From positions 21,476,442 through 21,540,441 of the forward strand of contig NC_061813.1 in the NCBI RefSeq assembly GCF_021462225.1: a stretch of 64,000 nt of DNA, read 5' to 3'. The position numbers and the translations under genes are program-made. Below the pieces are notes generated by a model. The model did no database searches, had not been told where the DNA came from, and saw nothing but the letters and a program-made list of their open reading frames with translations. Origin of the DNA: Girardinichthys multiradiatus. Taxonomy: Eukaryota > Chordata > Actinopteri > Cyprinodontiformes > Goodeidae. Position 1 is the stretch's first letter, and every line of letters begins with the position of its first letter. This document shows, one piece after another, positions 42,761 through 55,030 of the stretch.

Positions 42761-45700
42761 TATCTTTTAGCCTACTCTAATGCTGTCAGATGTTTTCTAC
42801 TTAGGTGAATTACTGATTGTAAAGGTCTGCTAGTAATCATGCCTGGGTGAGGTTAGTCAGAATGGTTCATGTATTATGATATAGCAAAGTTTAATAAATC
42901 TGGATAGGTCATTAAAAGTTCCAGTACATAAAAAAAAAAAAGATCAATCCAATATTTCATGCCTATACCTTCCCCAAATGTAAAGACACTTTTAAACTGA
43001 AACTGGAATATTATTTAATTTTATAAGGTTTTTGGCTGGTTATACTGTCATGTTTAAAATGAGGTATGCTTACTTTAAATTCTTCCATGTTATAAACTGA
43101 ATAGGAGAGTAAAATCTACTGGAAGGGCTTTGGCTTTAGCTTTTTAAGTACATGCAAAGTTGGATGAGTTGACAATGAATGTACCCTATAACTGACATGT
43201 TTACTAGGTTCAGAGTTGGAATGTCATTACCTATTGCCACAGGGACACATATTTGATTTAAAAACACTCTTTATTAACCCTCAGTCTTAACAACTACTGT
43301 TTGTCATTTTAGAGTTACTCATCAGTAGTTACTCTAATTCTACCAGGAAAGTTAACTTGTCTACTTTTGCCCAAATTTGGCCAAGACTAAACCATTAACA
43401 CCTTTAAATCAGCTTTTTGGGATACCTCAGGCATTAGTCCTTGACTCCTTGTTGTTCTTCACTCAACTGTTTACATTTGATTAGCCTGTGAAGAACAGGT
43501 GTTTGTCCCAATAGACTGTATATGCAGAAGACAATGGATTCAACAAGCCTATAAACTTAGAACTTTATAAATCCTTTGTTGTAGCAACGATCAACTTAAA
43601 AAACCCACTTTAACCCACTGAAAGTGTTGAACATTTTATTTAATATTAATTTATTTTGCTTTATGTGAACAAGACTTAGAATGCCACAAAAGCTGTAATT
43701 CTGCAAGCACCATCCAAAGCATTAATTGTCTTCTACAGATGTAAGAATAACTTGCCCCAAACACGCTCACAAATTTGGTTTCAAAAGTATAAATAAATAT
43801 TATGTAAAGTATGATCTAGAATTCCTTGGCCTAGTGGTTTGAACCTTACTATGAATGCTAACCCCCAATGTACCAAACTAATAAAGTGCAAGAACTGAGT
43901 TTTTTCTCATATGTAAACTATTAATTTTGACAGAAGTGTTCCTGGTACAGAGTGCGTTTAAGATGCTTTTTCAAGCAGCCCATGGTACCTTGAAATCTGC
44001 TGTAAAATGAGCCACTGTGGTGCTGCTGGCTCTGCAAACAGTTAGGTCAAGGTGGAGGTGATTCAACAAGGGCTCTAAGAGGCCATTTGTAGAACAGGCT
44101 GACAAATGTCTCCCTCCTTTGTCATAAGGACACATGTCCCACAAAGCTGGCGATTAATGCCTCTTTTACAACACATTTATTTGTCAGCCAGGTATTTATC
44201 CCCGTAGTGTCTTGCACTATCATGGTTGACAAGAGCAGGAGTCATTTTCAGGTCGTCTTCCAAGGAGGGAGGCCCATGAGGGATCATTCTGGATTGTTCT
44301 TGCTGAATTTTGATGGCCTCTCCATCATGTAGTAGCTATTTCTCTACCTCCTTGTAGGATAATTAAATATCAAAGATTGAGATTTGCATGTTACATGAAG
44401 AGTTAATTCATTATCAAGCAAACAGATAAGGGAGGACAAAATAAAAAGATTGAGATCTTGCGTCCTGTTGTTCAACATTTACTCTCTAATTTAATTGCTT
44501 ATGGTCAAATCAGCCTATAAAACAAAGAGCTGATAGTACACTTGAGGGCGTTTGTTATGTCAGTGACAAAATCCATCTTCTTCAACCTGCATCCTAAGCG
44601 GGTTGTATTTAGCGTATCCCAGCTACACATACACCCTCAGTTTGATTGCTTTGTTGTCAATCTCTCCATCTGAGTGGTGGTGATTGCTCCAAATACCATT
44701 TGGTAAATATGACAGAGGTGCCATTAGACAAGGTCAGGGCCACTTGGCTTGTTATCTCATCACATGGGTGTAGTGTTTTCAGTGCTGAGAGATCAGTCCT
44801 TGGCCTCCTCACCTGCTAAAAGGAGAGGAACGTATTTGCAACCGGTACTCTTCCTGTAGAGACGAATTTTTTTTTATAAATCGCAGTTTTTATTTTGCAG
44901 ATTTCATTTAATTCAGACAGGTAGAAATAGTGTTTAATTGTTGTCTCTTTTTGTAAAAGAGAGCAAACCATTTGCCTCTGTAAGTGTCACCCTGGCAGTT
45001 TTCATAGCATTACCATTTTGTCTACTTCTGCAAAACAGACCAGCTACTACTGTTATGTGTGAGATACAGAGGGGGGGGAAGCAGGAGACAGATACTTGTG
45101 TCTGAGTGCATGTGTGTGGGTTCATTCCATATGTGTGCAACAAAGGAAATGGGACAGAGAGAAGCATAGTGGAAAAAAAGCTAAGATTCACACTACAAAG
45201 GATGTCAATGCTTCTTCTCCTTCACATACACTTTCTTTTTTTTTTTTTTTTTTTTTTTGCGTGTGCATTCATGAGAGAGCCACATACACAGGCAAGGGTG
45301 AAAGTGAAGGTAAAACTTACACTCCGACGAATCTGCCCTCTGGAGCTAAATAAGCACACACCAATACAGTCACTTGTTGCTAATGAGGGTCTCAAATCAG
45401 AATCAATTATGAATGTTCCATCAGGAGGTTTCAGGGGGCCATATCAAGGGAACCTGGTATTAGACAGTAATGAGAAATGGAACATGGAAAAGTGTGGCCC
45501 CTGCAGACTGATGTCTTCAGGCAGCATGTGATTCACTGGTTTAAATACACATGCATCCGTTTAAATTGCAGGAAGGCCATATTTTGTGGAAATGAAACGA
45601 CTTCCCTTCATGCTCCTCTGACAATCATGCAGTTAGACAAAGCCTTTGATTCTTGGTTAGATGAAAACTGCCTCGTTTATGACTGATGTGAGCCAGAACA

Positions 45701-46649
45701 ATTCTGGCATAATGCATGTGTCTAGGAAGACGGAGAAAAAGGGAGGGGGAAAGAGTGGAGAAGCAGAGAAAGGGAGTTAGTCCCGGCTCCACTGATCTCC
45801 ACCGCCTTGTTCTCCACTGGCCAGAACCTCATTTTCTCCAGCCTGATGATTGATTCTTGTTCAGAGCCATACCTATGGGCCTTATTAAATCAACATGTAA
45901 ACTCACTCCCATAAAAAATTGTAAGGAAAATGCCACCAGCCAGCACCCTGTTAGAGGTGGACTTGGATTACCTCTGATAATTTAAGATACCAATGAGATT
46001 TCCAGGGGTTTACTAACCGACTCAAAATATGTGTATTTCCTGAAGACCAAAGTATAATTGTTAAGATGTGCTTTCATTCCATTTTCTTTGTAAGAAAATT
46101 ATAAGATCAACTTCATAATGGTAATTTGATATGGCTGGCAATTATTTGTAGTTTTTCTGATTGTCATCCAGAAAGACTCTAGCAATGATTCTTCTGTTCA
46201 TCTGAATTATCTGAGTGTGGCCAAAGCGTTTAAAAGCTGATTCCACAGTACCATTCAGTGTTGATCCCTAAGTATTAAAAATGAATCACTGAGCTACACT
46301 GTTGCTCCCGATGATGGTAGCATTCACCATCATGAACCTGAGCACAGATGTTCTTCAATTCTGCAAATATTTTTTCTGTTGTTTAATGTTACTTATATTG
46401 TTAACATATATCTTTTATAATATTTTACATTATTGTTTGCTTTATAATCATTTCCTTCTTTGTCTTTCCTTTTCTTCAATTTTACTTAAGCCACAAAGGA
46501 AAATAGTTTTATTGTTAGAACTTTAACATTACATTGAATCATAGTTATTGACACAAAGAAGTCACATATTCATAAGATATCACTGAGTCAAAAATAAGAT
46601 ATACTTGCAAAGCTACTACAAAATCAGCCAATAACATAAATAATGTGAT
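42761..46649. other. Repeat-poor unique DNA, possible conserved elements
   Basis: I see no exon or transposable element in this 3.9-kb stretch. Segments at 43960-44240 and 45780-45995 have balanced composition and dense motif-like words (CCTTTGT, GATTAATG, E-boxes), which would fit enhancer-type conserved elements. This is a guess from appearance. A poly(T) run lies near 45236-45258. Confidence 0.35.
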
Positions 46650-47824
46650 GGTCTCACAAAAGTATTCAGATTACGTTTTAAGTCTTATGTTCATTCACAT
46701 CCTTTGAGGTATTTTGACAGACATTTGTGCGGATTATTCCTTACCAAATGGCTTAAGTTCACTCAGTCTGCATGGAGGGAATCTGGGAACATTAATTGTC
46801 AAGTCTTGCCACAGATTCTCAATTGGATTTAGATCTGGACTTTGCCTGGGTCATTCTAACCATTGAATATGCTTTTATCTAAACCATCCCATTGTAGGTC
46901 TGACTGCATGTTTAGGGTTGTTGTCCTGGTGAGAGGTGAACCTCTGCCAAAGTCCCAACACTTGTGCAGCCTTCTACAGGTTTTTTTCCAGGAGTATTTA
47001 GCTCCATTCATACAGGGGTTGGACAATAAAACTGAAACATCTGTCATTTTAGTGTGGGAGATTTCATGGCTAAATTGGACCAGCCTGGATTGTATCCAAA
47101 AAACATAAAACCAAGGCTGCCCAAATCACGGCAGAATTAGATGTGCACCTCAACTCTCCTGTTTCTACCAGAACTGTCTGTCGGGAGCTCCACAGGGTCA
47201 ATATACACGGCCGGCTATAGCCAAACTTTTGGTCACTCATGCCAATGCCAGACGTCGTTTCAAGGTTGCAAGGAGCGCAAATCTTGGGCTGTGGACAATG
47301 TGAAACATGCATTGTCCTCTTATGAGTCCACCTTTACTGTTTTCCTCACATCCGGGAGAGTTACGGTGTGGAGAAGCACCAAAGAAGCGTACCACCCAGA
47401 CTGTTGCATGCCCAGAGTGAAGCATTGTGGTAGATCAGTGATGGTTTGGGCTGCCATGTCATGGCATTCCCTTGGCCCAATACTTGTGCTAGATGGGCGT
47501 GTCACTGCCAAGGACTACCGAACCATTCTTGAGGACCATGTGCATCCAATGGTTAAAACATTGTATCCTGAAGGCGGTGCCGTGTATCAGGATGACACAC
47601 AGCAAGACTGGTGAAAGATTGGTTAGATGAACATGAAAGTGAAGTTGAACATCTCCCATGGCCTGCACAGTCACCAGATCTAAATATTATTGAGCCACTT
47701 TGGGGAGTTTTGGAGGAGCGAGTCAGGAAACGTTTTCCTCCACCAATATCACGTAGTGACCTGGCCACTATCCTGCAAGAAGAATGGCTGAAAATCCCTC
47801 TGACCACTGTGCAGGGCTTGTTTA

Positions 47825-49434
47825 CAGGTCCTTCTCAAAATATTAGCATATTGTGATAAAGTTCACTATTTTCCAAAATGTCATGATGGAAATTTAACAT
47901 TCATATATTTTAGATTCATTGCACACTAACTGCAATATTTCAGGTCTTTTATTGTCTTAATACAGATGATTTTGGCATACAGCTCATGAAAAACCAAAAT
48001 TCCTATCTCACAAAATTAGCATATCATTAAAAGGGTCTCTAAACGAGCTATGAACCTAATCATCTGAATCAACGAGTTAACTCTAAACACCTGCAAAAGA
48101 TTCCTGAGGCCTTTAAAACTCCCAGCCTGGTTCATCACTCAAAACCCCAATAATGGGTAAGACTGCTGACCTGACTGCTGTCCAGAAGGCCACTATTGAC
48201 ACCCTCAAGCAAGAGGGTAAGACACAGAAAGAAATTTCTGAACAAATAGGCTGTTCCCAGAGTGCTGTATCAAGGCACCTCAGTGGGAAGTCTGTGGGAA
48301 GGAAAAAGTGTGGCAGAAAACGCTGCACCACGAGAAGAGGTGAACGGACCCTGAGGAAGATTGTGGAGAAGGGCCGATTCCAGACCTTGGGGGACCTGCG
48401 GAAGCAGTGGACTGAGTCTGGAGTAGAAACATCCAGAGCCACCATGCACAGGCGTGTGCAGGAAATGGGCTACACGTGCCGCATTCCCCAGGTCAAGCCA
48501 CTTTTGAACCAGAAACAGCGGCAGAAGCGCCTGACCTGGGCTACAGAGAAGCAGCACTGGACTGTTGCTCAGTGGTCCAAAGTACTTTTTTCGGATGAAA
48601 GCAAATTCTGCATGTCATTCGGAAATCAAGGTGCCAGAGTCTGGAGGAAGACTGGGGAGAAGGAAATGCCAAAATGCCAGAAGTCCAGTGTCAAGTACCC
48701 ACAGTCAGTGATGGTCTGGGGTGCCGTGTCAGCTGCTGGTGTTGGTCCACTGTGATTTATCGAGGGCAGGGTCAATGCAGCTAGCTATCAGGAGATTTTG
48801 GAGCACTTCATGCTTCCATCTGCTGAAAAGCTTTATGGAGATGAAGATTTCATTTTTCAGCACGACCTGGCACCTGCTCACAGTGCCAAAACCACTGGTA
48901 AATGGTTTACTGACCATGGTATCACTGTGCTCAATTGGCCTGCCAACTCTCCTGACCTGAACCCCATAGAGAATCTGTGGGATATTGTGAAGAGAACGTT
49001 GAGAGACTCAAGACCCAACACTCTGGATGAGCTAAAGGCCGCTATCGAAGCATCCTGGGCCTCCATAAGACCTCAGCAGTGCCACAGGCTGATTGCCTCC
49101 ATGCCACGCCGCATTGAAGCAGTCATCTCTGTAAAAGGATTCCCGACCAAGTATTGAGTGCATAACTGTACATGATTATTTGAAGGTTGACGTTTTTTGT
49201 ATTAAAAACACTTTTCTTTTATTGGTCGGATGAAATATGCTAATTTTGTGAGATAGGAATTTTGGGTTTTCATGAGCTGTATGCCACAATCATCTGTATT
49301 AAGACAATAAAAGACCTGAAATATTTCAGTTAGTGTGCAATGAATCTAAAATAAATGAATGTTAAATTTTCATCATGACATTATGGAAAATAATAAACTT
49401 TATCACAATATGCTAATATTTTGAGAAGGACCTG
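47825..49434 (+). mobile_element. Young Tc1/mariner element, copy 4 of 4 (innermost)
   Basis: The 1610-bp copy lies between TA at 47823-47824 and 49435-49436, with the same termini and inverted repeats as copy 1. Its target TA lies in the TAT codon near the end of the middle element's transposase. Confidence 0.97.
48153..49157 (+). pseudogene. Tc1 transposase with a single nonsense change (copy 4)
   Basis: The frame is full length (335 codons) from ATG at 48153 to the stop at 49157. The only interruption is TGA at 48753-48755, where the other copies have TGT. Upstream are the complete DNA-binding region and the first catalytic D (FSDESK). Downstream are the second D (QHDLAPAH) and the E (NPIENLW). 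The premature stop would leave 200 residues with only the first catalytic residue. It is the least damaged copy together with copies 1 and 2. Confidence 0.96.
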
Positions 49435-50370
49435 TATGTCATTCCCAAGACGAATTGATGCTGTATTGGCCGCAAAAGGAGGCCCTACACCATACTAATA
49501 AATTATTGTGGTCTAAAACCAGGTGTTTCAGTTTCATTGTCCAACCCATGTATTTCAATCAATTATGACCAGCATACCTGTCCCTGCTTCAGAAAAGCAT
49601 ATTCATAACATGATGCGGCATCCACCATATCTCACGTGTTAACTTTTGCTCCACACATAGTGTTTTGTATGTAGGGCAAAATGTTTCATTTTTGTCTCAT
49701 CTGACTAGAGCACCTTCCTCCACATGCTTGCTGTGTCCCCTAAATTGCTTGTGGCAATCTGCAAAAATGACCTTTTAGAGCTTTCTTTCAGCAGTTACAT
49801 TCTTTTTACTCTTCTCCATGGAGTTTTTGCCTAATATTGGCCCGTCAACAGGTTCTCACCTACACTGTAAAACTCTCAACCGTTAGCATCTTGGTTGCCT
49901 CTCTGATTATTGCAGTCTTTGCATGGTCTGTATTTTGGTCAATTTGCTGTTTAATCAAACTCTTTGCACTTTCAGATGGTGAACTGAACTGTGTTCTGTG
50001 AAAAGATTATTTTGTAACCTAGTCCTGCCTTAACCCCTTAACATTTTCCCCAAAATGTCTAAAATGATTGATACATAGAATCTGCATAATAATTAGGTCA
50101 TGTTTTAGGTCATGTTTTACTGCAGTTGATTGCACTGGATTTTATTTGAGGGTATCAGAGTAAAGGGGAGCCTGATGAAAATGCATGTCGAACTGTTCAG
50201 AATTTAAAAAAAATGAATCCATGTTAATATTTCCGTTTACTTAATAATTATGTTATTTTGTTTTTGTGCACCACATAAAATCTTGATTACCTACCTTAGA
50301 CCCAAGCTTTAATTTGTTGTGCATTTTAAATTTATTCTAGCTTCTTGAGGTTTGGGTGAACTAATAAATA

Positions 50371-52737
50371 TACAAGCCAGATATTATCTTTGAACATTAA
50401 TCACTTTTTAAAAAAAAAATATGTCCACATATGTGGACACTCGGTCTGACTTTCCTCAGAAGACAATCAAAACATCAGTGTGTAACAACGTGCAAATGTC
50501 TTTTATTTCAAGCCTAAACACTGTGTTCAACGTTTTCCATTGTCATTGTTGCACATACAATTAAAGATTCATATGGACAAACACAATTAGCTAAAAGAGC
50601 ACTATATATCAAAAGTTTTATTTTTGCTTTGATACCAAAGAGTTTATGCATTTCATCAACTAATTTGTTGAGTGGTGTTCAGTTTTAGCTGGTGCTGTGG
50701 GATTGGACTATAATACAGTTTCATCACCTCATTATCAATATATTGGTATGCATATTCAATGTGGTCCAGCCTCCTCAGTAGAGCCCAGTTTCCTTGTTCG
50801 ACCTACACTGGGTTATGTTAGGGCGGTATTGAGTTATCCTCCAGTGCACTCCAGTGCACCTGCAGAAAAATAATTAGAATTGGAAAAACTCAAACTCTGA
50901 GTTGTCATCAAAAATGGTCTCCAATATCAATTACAGCACTGTTGACAGTGGAATAGGATCTGGAAATTTTATGAGAAAAATTCAATACAATTGAAAACAT
51001 ATTACTGACCAAACATGCAGTGCCACTTTACAAAATCTTTCCAAATTGCGTTTTCATTCTTACTTTTATTTTTTACAAAAATGTTTACTCTTTTACCAAA
51101 GTTAAGTCCTTATTTGTGTACCTCAAGTTTAGCAGCATGTTGGAGCTTTATTGTCTGAAAATATTGACAGAATGAATGCCATACTAGACATAAAACATTA
51201 TTCATGCATAACAGAATTAAAATCAACACAGACTTTTTTTATTTTTTACCTTGAAGATGTTTTGGTGGGCGGATGTCGCTGCCTGACATTTCTGACATGT
51301 TAAAATTAGTTTTTAAGCTGAAGAAAACACCACTACTTGCTCCCATTTGAGGAAACTATGATTAAAACTACAGTGCAAGGCTGACTCTGAAAATTGCTAA
51401 TTGACAATTTTACTTGTGGCTGTAGACTTCATAGCTAAAAAGAATAAGTTATATAATATGGCAGAGTTTGTTTTGATGGGATTTGATAACAAAAATACAC
51501 TAGCGAAACAGAATAGCACCATCACCTGTAGTAAAATATTTATTCTGTATTCTATCTTGGCAAACACCTTTGTCAGAATAGCACACACATATGGTGATGC
51601 ACTGGCGTGTGCACACACACACACATACATGCTGTTTACTCTGCATAGCAGGGATCTGAAAGGGCAACTTGGCTGGCCATCTGGCCCGCATATCAGTAGA
51701 GGTTATTGTGTTGACATCATCATTACTGAATACACTGCTATTTAGGAAAGGTTGCCTGAAATCTGTTGAAACACATGTAGAGAACACAAATAGAGATGTC
51801 ACTGTGGAAAGGTACACAGTTTTAAGATGAATAAGATTTGCTTTTGCAGAGTTCATTTGTGCCTGTGGTTTCAATATATTGGAGATGCAGTGTATTATGA
51901 AATTATTAAAAGAGTATTATTGCAATTGAGATTTTTTTGTCCTCATTACTATCTGAGTCATTCATGCACCTGCAAAGTTACAGTCCAATAGTCCAGTAAA
52001 TCAATGTGATGTATAAGTTAAGAATACCATAATATTAAAGTGCAAGAAAATATTTTTCTATATTTTGACCATATTACATGGTGTACATTGGTGCTACAAT
52101 TTTGTGCCATTTAACTGACTTTGCAATGACGTTACAGTCTTCGTTTCTCTTGACAGCAACAGATATGTTGTCTGAACAAGAGTTTCTAAAGGACCGCTTT
52201 ATTTTTTGAAGATATCTGACTCAATGCATACAACCAACTTTTATCTTCAATAATCTTAAATCTTTCTTCTGTTGCTGTTGTTTTCATGAAGCACAGTTTA
52301 TTGACATTTTTACACAAAAGGCTAATCTCCTGCTTTATAAACTTAACACTGCTTGGCACATAAAAATTAAACAATTGTTTCAGATGGGCTCTGCTTAGCT
52401 CTACTCCACGCCAACAGCTGTCTGAGCTAAGTGAACAGATCAGATCACATGACACCGACAGACATGAAGCAGCATCAGTGTTTCTTTCCCTCTGAACATA
52501 ATTGTAAAGCTTGTATTTACACAATATGTAAAATGTTATATAGATATAATTAAAATATGATATAATAATTTTCTTGTTTGTGACTGCTATTTTTGAATAC
52601 AGCACATAAAAGCTTCACAAGTGAATTATTATTTTTATTTGAATAAGACTACAATTTTTTAAAAGCCTAATGGAATAACATTAAAATGTCTCCAATGGAT
52701 TACTCACCCAGAGCACATTTGCTAGATCTCATATGCC
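50371..52737. other. AT-rich non-coding DNA
   Basis: I see no gene. An 18-bp perfect palindrome (TGTCCACATATGTGGACA, 50422-50439) and a short CA repeat near 51610 are the only structured items. Open frames at 51401-51745 and on the minus strand at 52186-52605 have no recognisable motif. Confidence 0.4.
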
Positions 52738-53262
52738 TTAATTTTCAATATTTTTTAGCAGGGAACTGTAAGCTTTTGACAATCTGTTTAAGCGGACAAT
52801 ATTAGCAGCAAACAGCCAAGTAAAGACATATGTTCCTTCTGCATCTTTTCTAAATGATGGATTAATTTTAAGGAACACAATGAGGGACATAAATAGGGCA
52901 ACTTTCAAAAGTGCTTCATACTTATCAATCAAATACATTTTTTGATAGAATAGGTGATACAATAAGAAAACCTTCCACTGAATATCTTTACCTAACTTTG
53001 TGAAAAGATACAGCAGTCTGCAAAATACCAAGCATAAATATTCCTTTGTCCATATGGAATTAGTATATGATCTTCTTGAATCCTTCCCACATTTGAAGAT
53101 AAAAGGAATTGCTAATACTGTTGGTGTTGCTGCTATATTTAACAAAGCAGAAATGCAAATATCGATAAAGCAGGTCAATCTTTGGGAACAGGTTCGGATA
53201 AGTAACTTTTTACACCGATTCTGAAAAAGGATACTCTTGTCTTTAAGTTTTTGGCTTTTGCC
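52738..53262 (-). CDS. Unrecognised open frame, at least 146 codons
   Basis: The minus strand is open from an upstream stop near 53263 to TAA at 52738. No ATG opens the frame: the conventional start at 53178 is TTG, and the open part upstream reads KSQKLKDKSILFQNRC. The protein would have hydrophobic stretches (ALLNIAATPTVLAIPFIF, YEALLKVALFMSLIVFLK, FTWLFAANIV) and many Lys, Tyr and Phe. In eukaryotic DNA it could be an exon, a remnant of an unknown element or chance. A branch-point-like CCCTAAC lies upstream on the same strand near 53281. I do not recognise a family. Confidence 0.2.
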   Translation of the reverse strand, partial: GKSQKLKDKSILFQNRCKKLLIRTCSQRLTCFIDICISALLNIAATPTVLAIPFIFKCGKDSRRSYTNSIWTKEYLCLVFCRLLYLFTKLGKDIQWKVFLLYHLFYQKMYLIDKYEALLKVALFMSLIVFLKINPSFRKDAEGTYVFTWLFAANIVRLNRLSKAYSSLLKNIEN

Positions 53263-54411
53263 TTCTCATATCATCCGTTAGGGTATTCAAACACTAATTT
53301 AAGCTGTGTCTTTAGCATCTATTTAAAGGTGTTATGTTGAAACCTCTAGTCAGTCAGAACAATTTCCATCAAACTGATACTGTGTAAATGCTGAAGCTGT
53401 TGTTGAGCCATCTAAGCAAGTACACACAACCCCTTTTTTAGTGAGTTCCAGCCCTGTCTGTCCTGTCTTCTTATAGTACCATCATCAAATATATAAACCT
53501 TCAGGCTTTAAAAAGGAAGACATGATGCAAAGAAAGAAGAGAGATGAGAGGTGTTTGATATTCACACTTGGAGGCAGAGCTAAATGTAATTCCTCATTAG
53601 ATGCCAACCAAGGCTCTTTCCAGGTACAGTCATGCACCATTGAGCTTCAGCCACTTAGCACCTGATTAAAACATGGAAACACTCCCTGTGGTGTTATGGG
53701 ATCTGTGATAAAGCTACTCCCCCATAATGGCATTAACTATGTTAAAGTGCAAAGCAAAATGTCTCTTGGCTTTGCTGTGTTTAATTATTTTATACTGACC
53801 AGATGGGCCATTTTTGTCATTTTATTCTGGGATAACTACATGTAACAGTAACATGATCCTTCTTTTTGACATTTTGGTGTGAATATAAAGTTTTCCAATA
53901 AATGATAAATATTAAAGTCGTAAAAGTCAATGATTTTCTTTCTATCTTACTGGTTTAAAAAAGTAAGTACGGTGGTTAGTCAGTTAACAAGACTTTGATT
54001 CTCCTTACAGAAAGATTCACCCCTGTGATTAAAAGCACTGTAAGACAGTAAAACCCTGCAGTCCATGTAGAGACAAAAAAAAATCCTTCCAGCCCTCAAA
54101 GTCTGTCAGATCACATCTGGTCATGTTGAATGAAAACAACACCACCAGAAAAACACTGGCAATCCTCAAATGGCAAAATGTCAGGCTTCGTTTCATCTGC
54201 AGTTGTACGTCAAACAGCATTGACATATGGCACTTTTCTCTAATCAGTTCATATCGTCAACAACAAATCTTTTGTCCAATGGATTTAGAACTCCCTTTTT
54301 GTTTTCTTCGGGTCATGTTTCACAACTCATCTGTCTCTGTTTTTTCTGTAGATATCAAACAGCAGCATTCCTTAAGAGGGTATTTTGTTGTTAGACACAC
54401 GAAAACATACA
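53263..54411. other. Non-coding DNA, no gene seen
   Basis: I see unique AT-rich sequence only. Confidence 0.4.
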
Positions 54412-55030
54412 GATGCATCTCAGTAAATTAGAAGATCATCAAAAGGATATTTATTTAAGTAAATTATTTTTAAAACCTGAAACCCACAGAAAGATATACA
54501 CCATATTGTGAAAAGTAATTTGTTTGTCTACCAACACACATATAGGAGCATAAGTTAAATATAATTGTTTTTATCCACAAGCTTTAAAAATTTTTTGATC
54601 CACCCTTTGCAGCTATAACAGCTTCAACTCTTCTTGGAAGGCTTTCCACAAACTTCAAGAGTGTGTTCATGGAAGTTTAAACCATGTCTCCAGAACAGTA
54701 TTTTTGAGGTCAGACATTGATGTTGGACAGAAAGGTCTGGCTCATAGTCTCCAAACTGAGTCATCCCAAAAGGGGTTTATAAGGTTGAGGTCAGGACTCT
54801 GTGAAGGCTAGTCAAGTTCTTTCACATCAAACTTGGTCTTTATGGAGCTTTATTTGGGTAATAAACTATAGCTATAAACTGTAATTTTAAAAATGAGCAG
54901 AAATAAATGTTTGAAATATTTCACTGTGTTTTAAATGATTCTATATATTATATGATTATCAGCTTCCTCATAATTACAGTTCAATTAAATGAAAGAATAA
55001 ATGAATGGCCCTGAAGGGAAATAATACTAA
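54412..55030. repeat. Composite of two Tc1-type relics
   Basis: The left end (CAGATGCATCTCAGTAAATTAG at 54412) and the right end (GAAATATTTCACTGTGTTTT...ATTCTATATATTATATGA near 54910-54960) belong to an older relative of the young Tc1 family, as does the relic at 23890. Between them, 54575-54850 is a minus-strand end of another Tc1-like family (CCACCCTTTGCAGCTATAAC...GAGGTCAGGACTCTGTGAAGG), the family also seen at 42338. No coding capacity remains. Confidence 0.65.

Larger units (their letters stand above)
47100..49498 (+). pseudogene. Transposase of middle element, split by inner Tc1
   Basis: The readable protein begins with AAQITAELDVHLNSPVSTRT, so the first DNA-binding part is missing. 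The next parts are in shifted frames. ALSSYESTFTVF lies where the first catalytic Asp is expected (usually DES; here YES, so the Asp is lost). Then come GRSVMVWAAMSWHSLGPI, YQDD near 47588 and SPDLNIIEPLWGVLEE near 47678. At codon GLY near 47822 the inner Tc1 splits the frame. Across it the end continues exactly as VIPRRIDAVLAAKGGPTPY and a stop at 49496-49498. Inactive before and after the split. Confidence 0.9.
47013..49550 (+). mobile_element. Middle Tc1/mariner element of the nest
   Basis: The element starts CAGGGGTTGGACAATAAAAC and ends with the inverse (GTTTCATTGTCCAACCCATG), between TA at 47011-47012 and 49551-49552. Without the inner copy at 47825-49434 and one TA it is 926 bp. It carries a partial transposase and sits within the outer relic. 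Confidence 0.93.
46650..50370 (-). mobile_element. Outermost Tc1-like relic of a three-level nest
   Basis: The left part (46800-47010: CAATTGGATTTAGATCTGGAC, TTTAGGGTTGTTGTCCTGGTG, GAGTATTTAGCTCCATTCA) and the right part (49553-50370: CCTGTCCCTGCTTCAGAAAAG, CATAACATGATGCGGC, TCATCTGACTAGAGCACCTTC) form one continuous fish Tc1-like element on the minus strand when 47013-49550 and one TA are removed. Its ends are worn and approximate. It is the oldest layer and codes for nothing intact. Confidence 0.82.

Noticed and set aside
45236..45258. Poly(T) run as tail of a minus-strand retrocopy
   Set aside because: No flanking direct repeats and no gene-like sequence beside it; a simple homopolymer is the easier reading.
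40557..46649. Host gene exons in the repeat-poor interval
   Set aside because: Open frames are short, lack recognisable domains and have no paired splice sites that give a sensible protein; I could not support any exon.
52186..52605. Minus-strand open frame of 139 codons
   Set aside because: It has low-complexity Tyr/Ile/Lys-rich start, no motif, no splice context I trust, and lies in AT-rich DNA where such frames can arise by chance.
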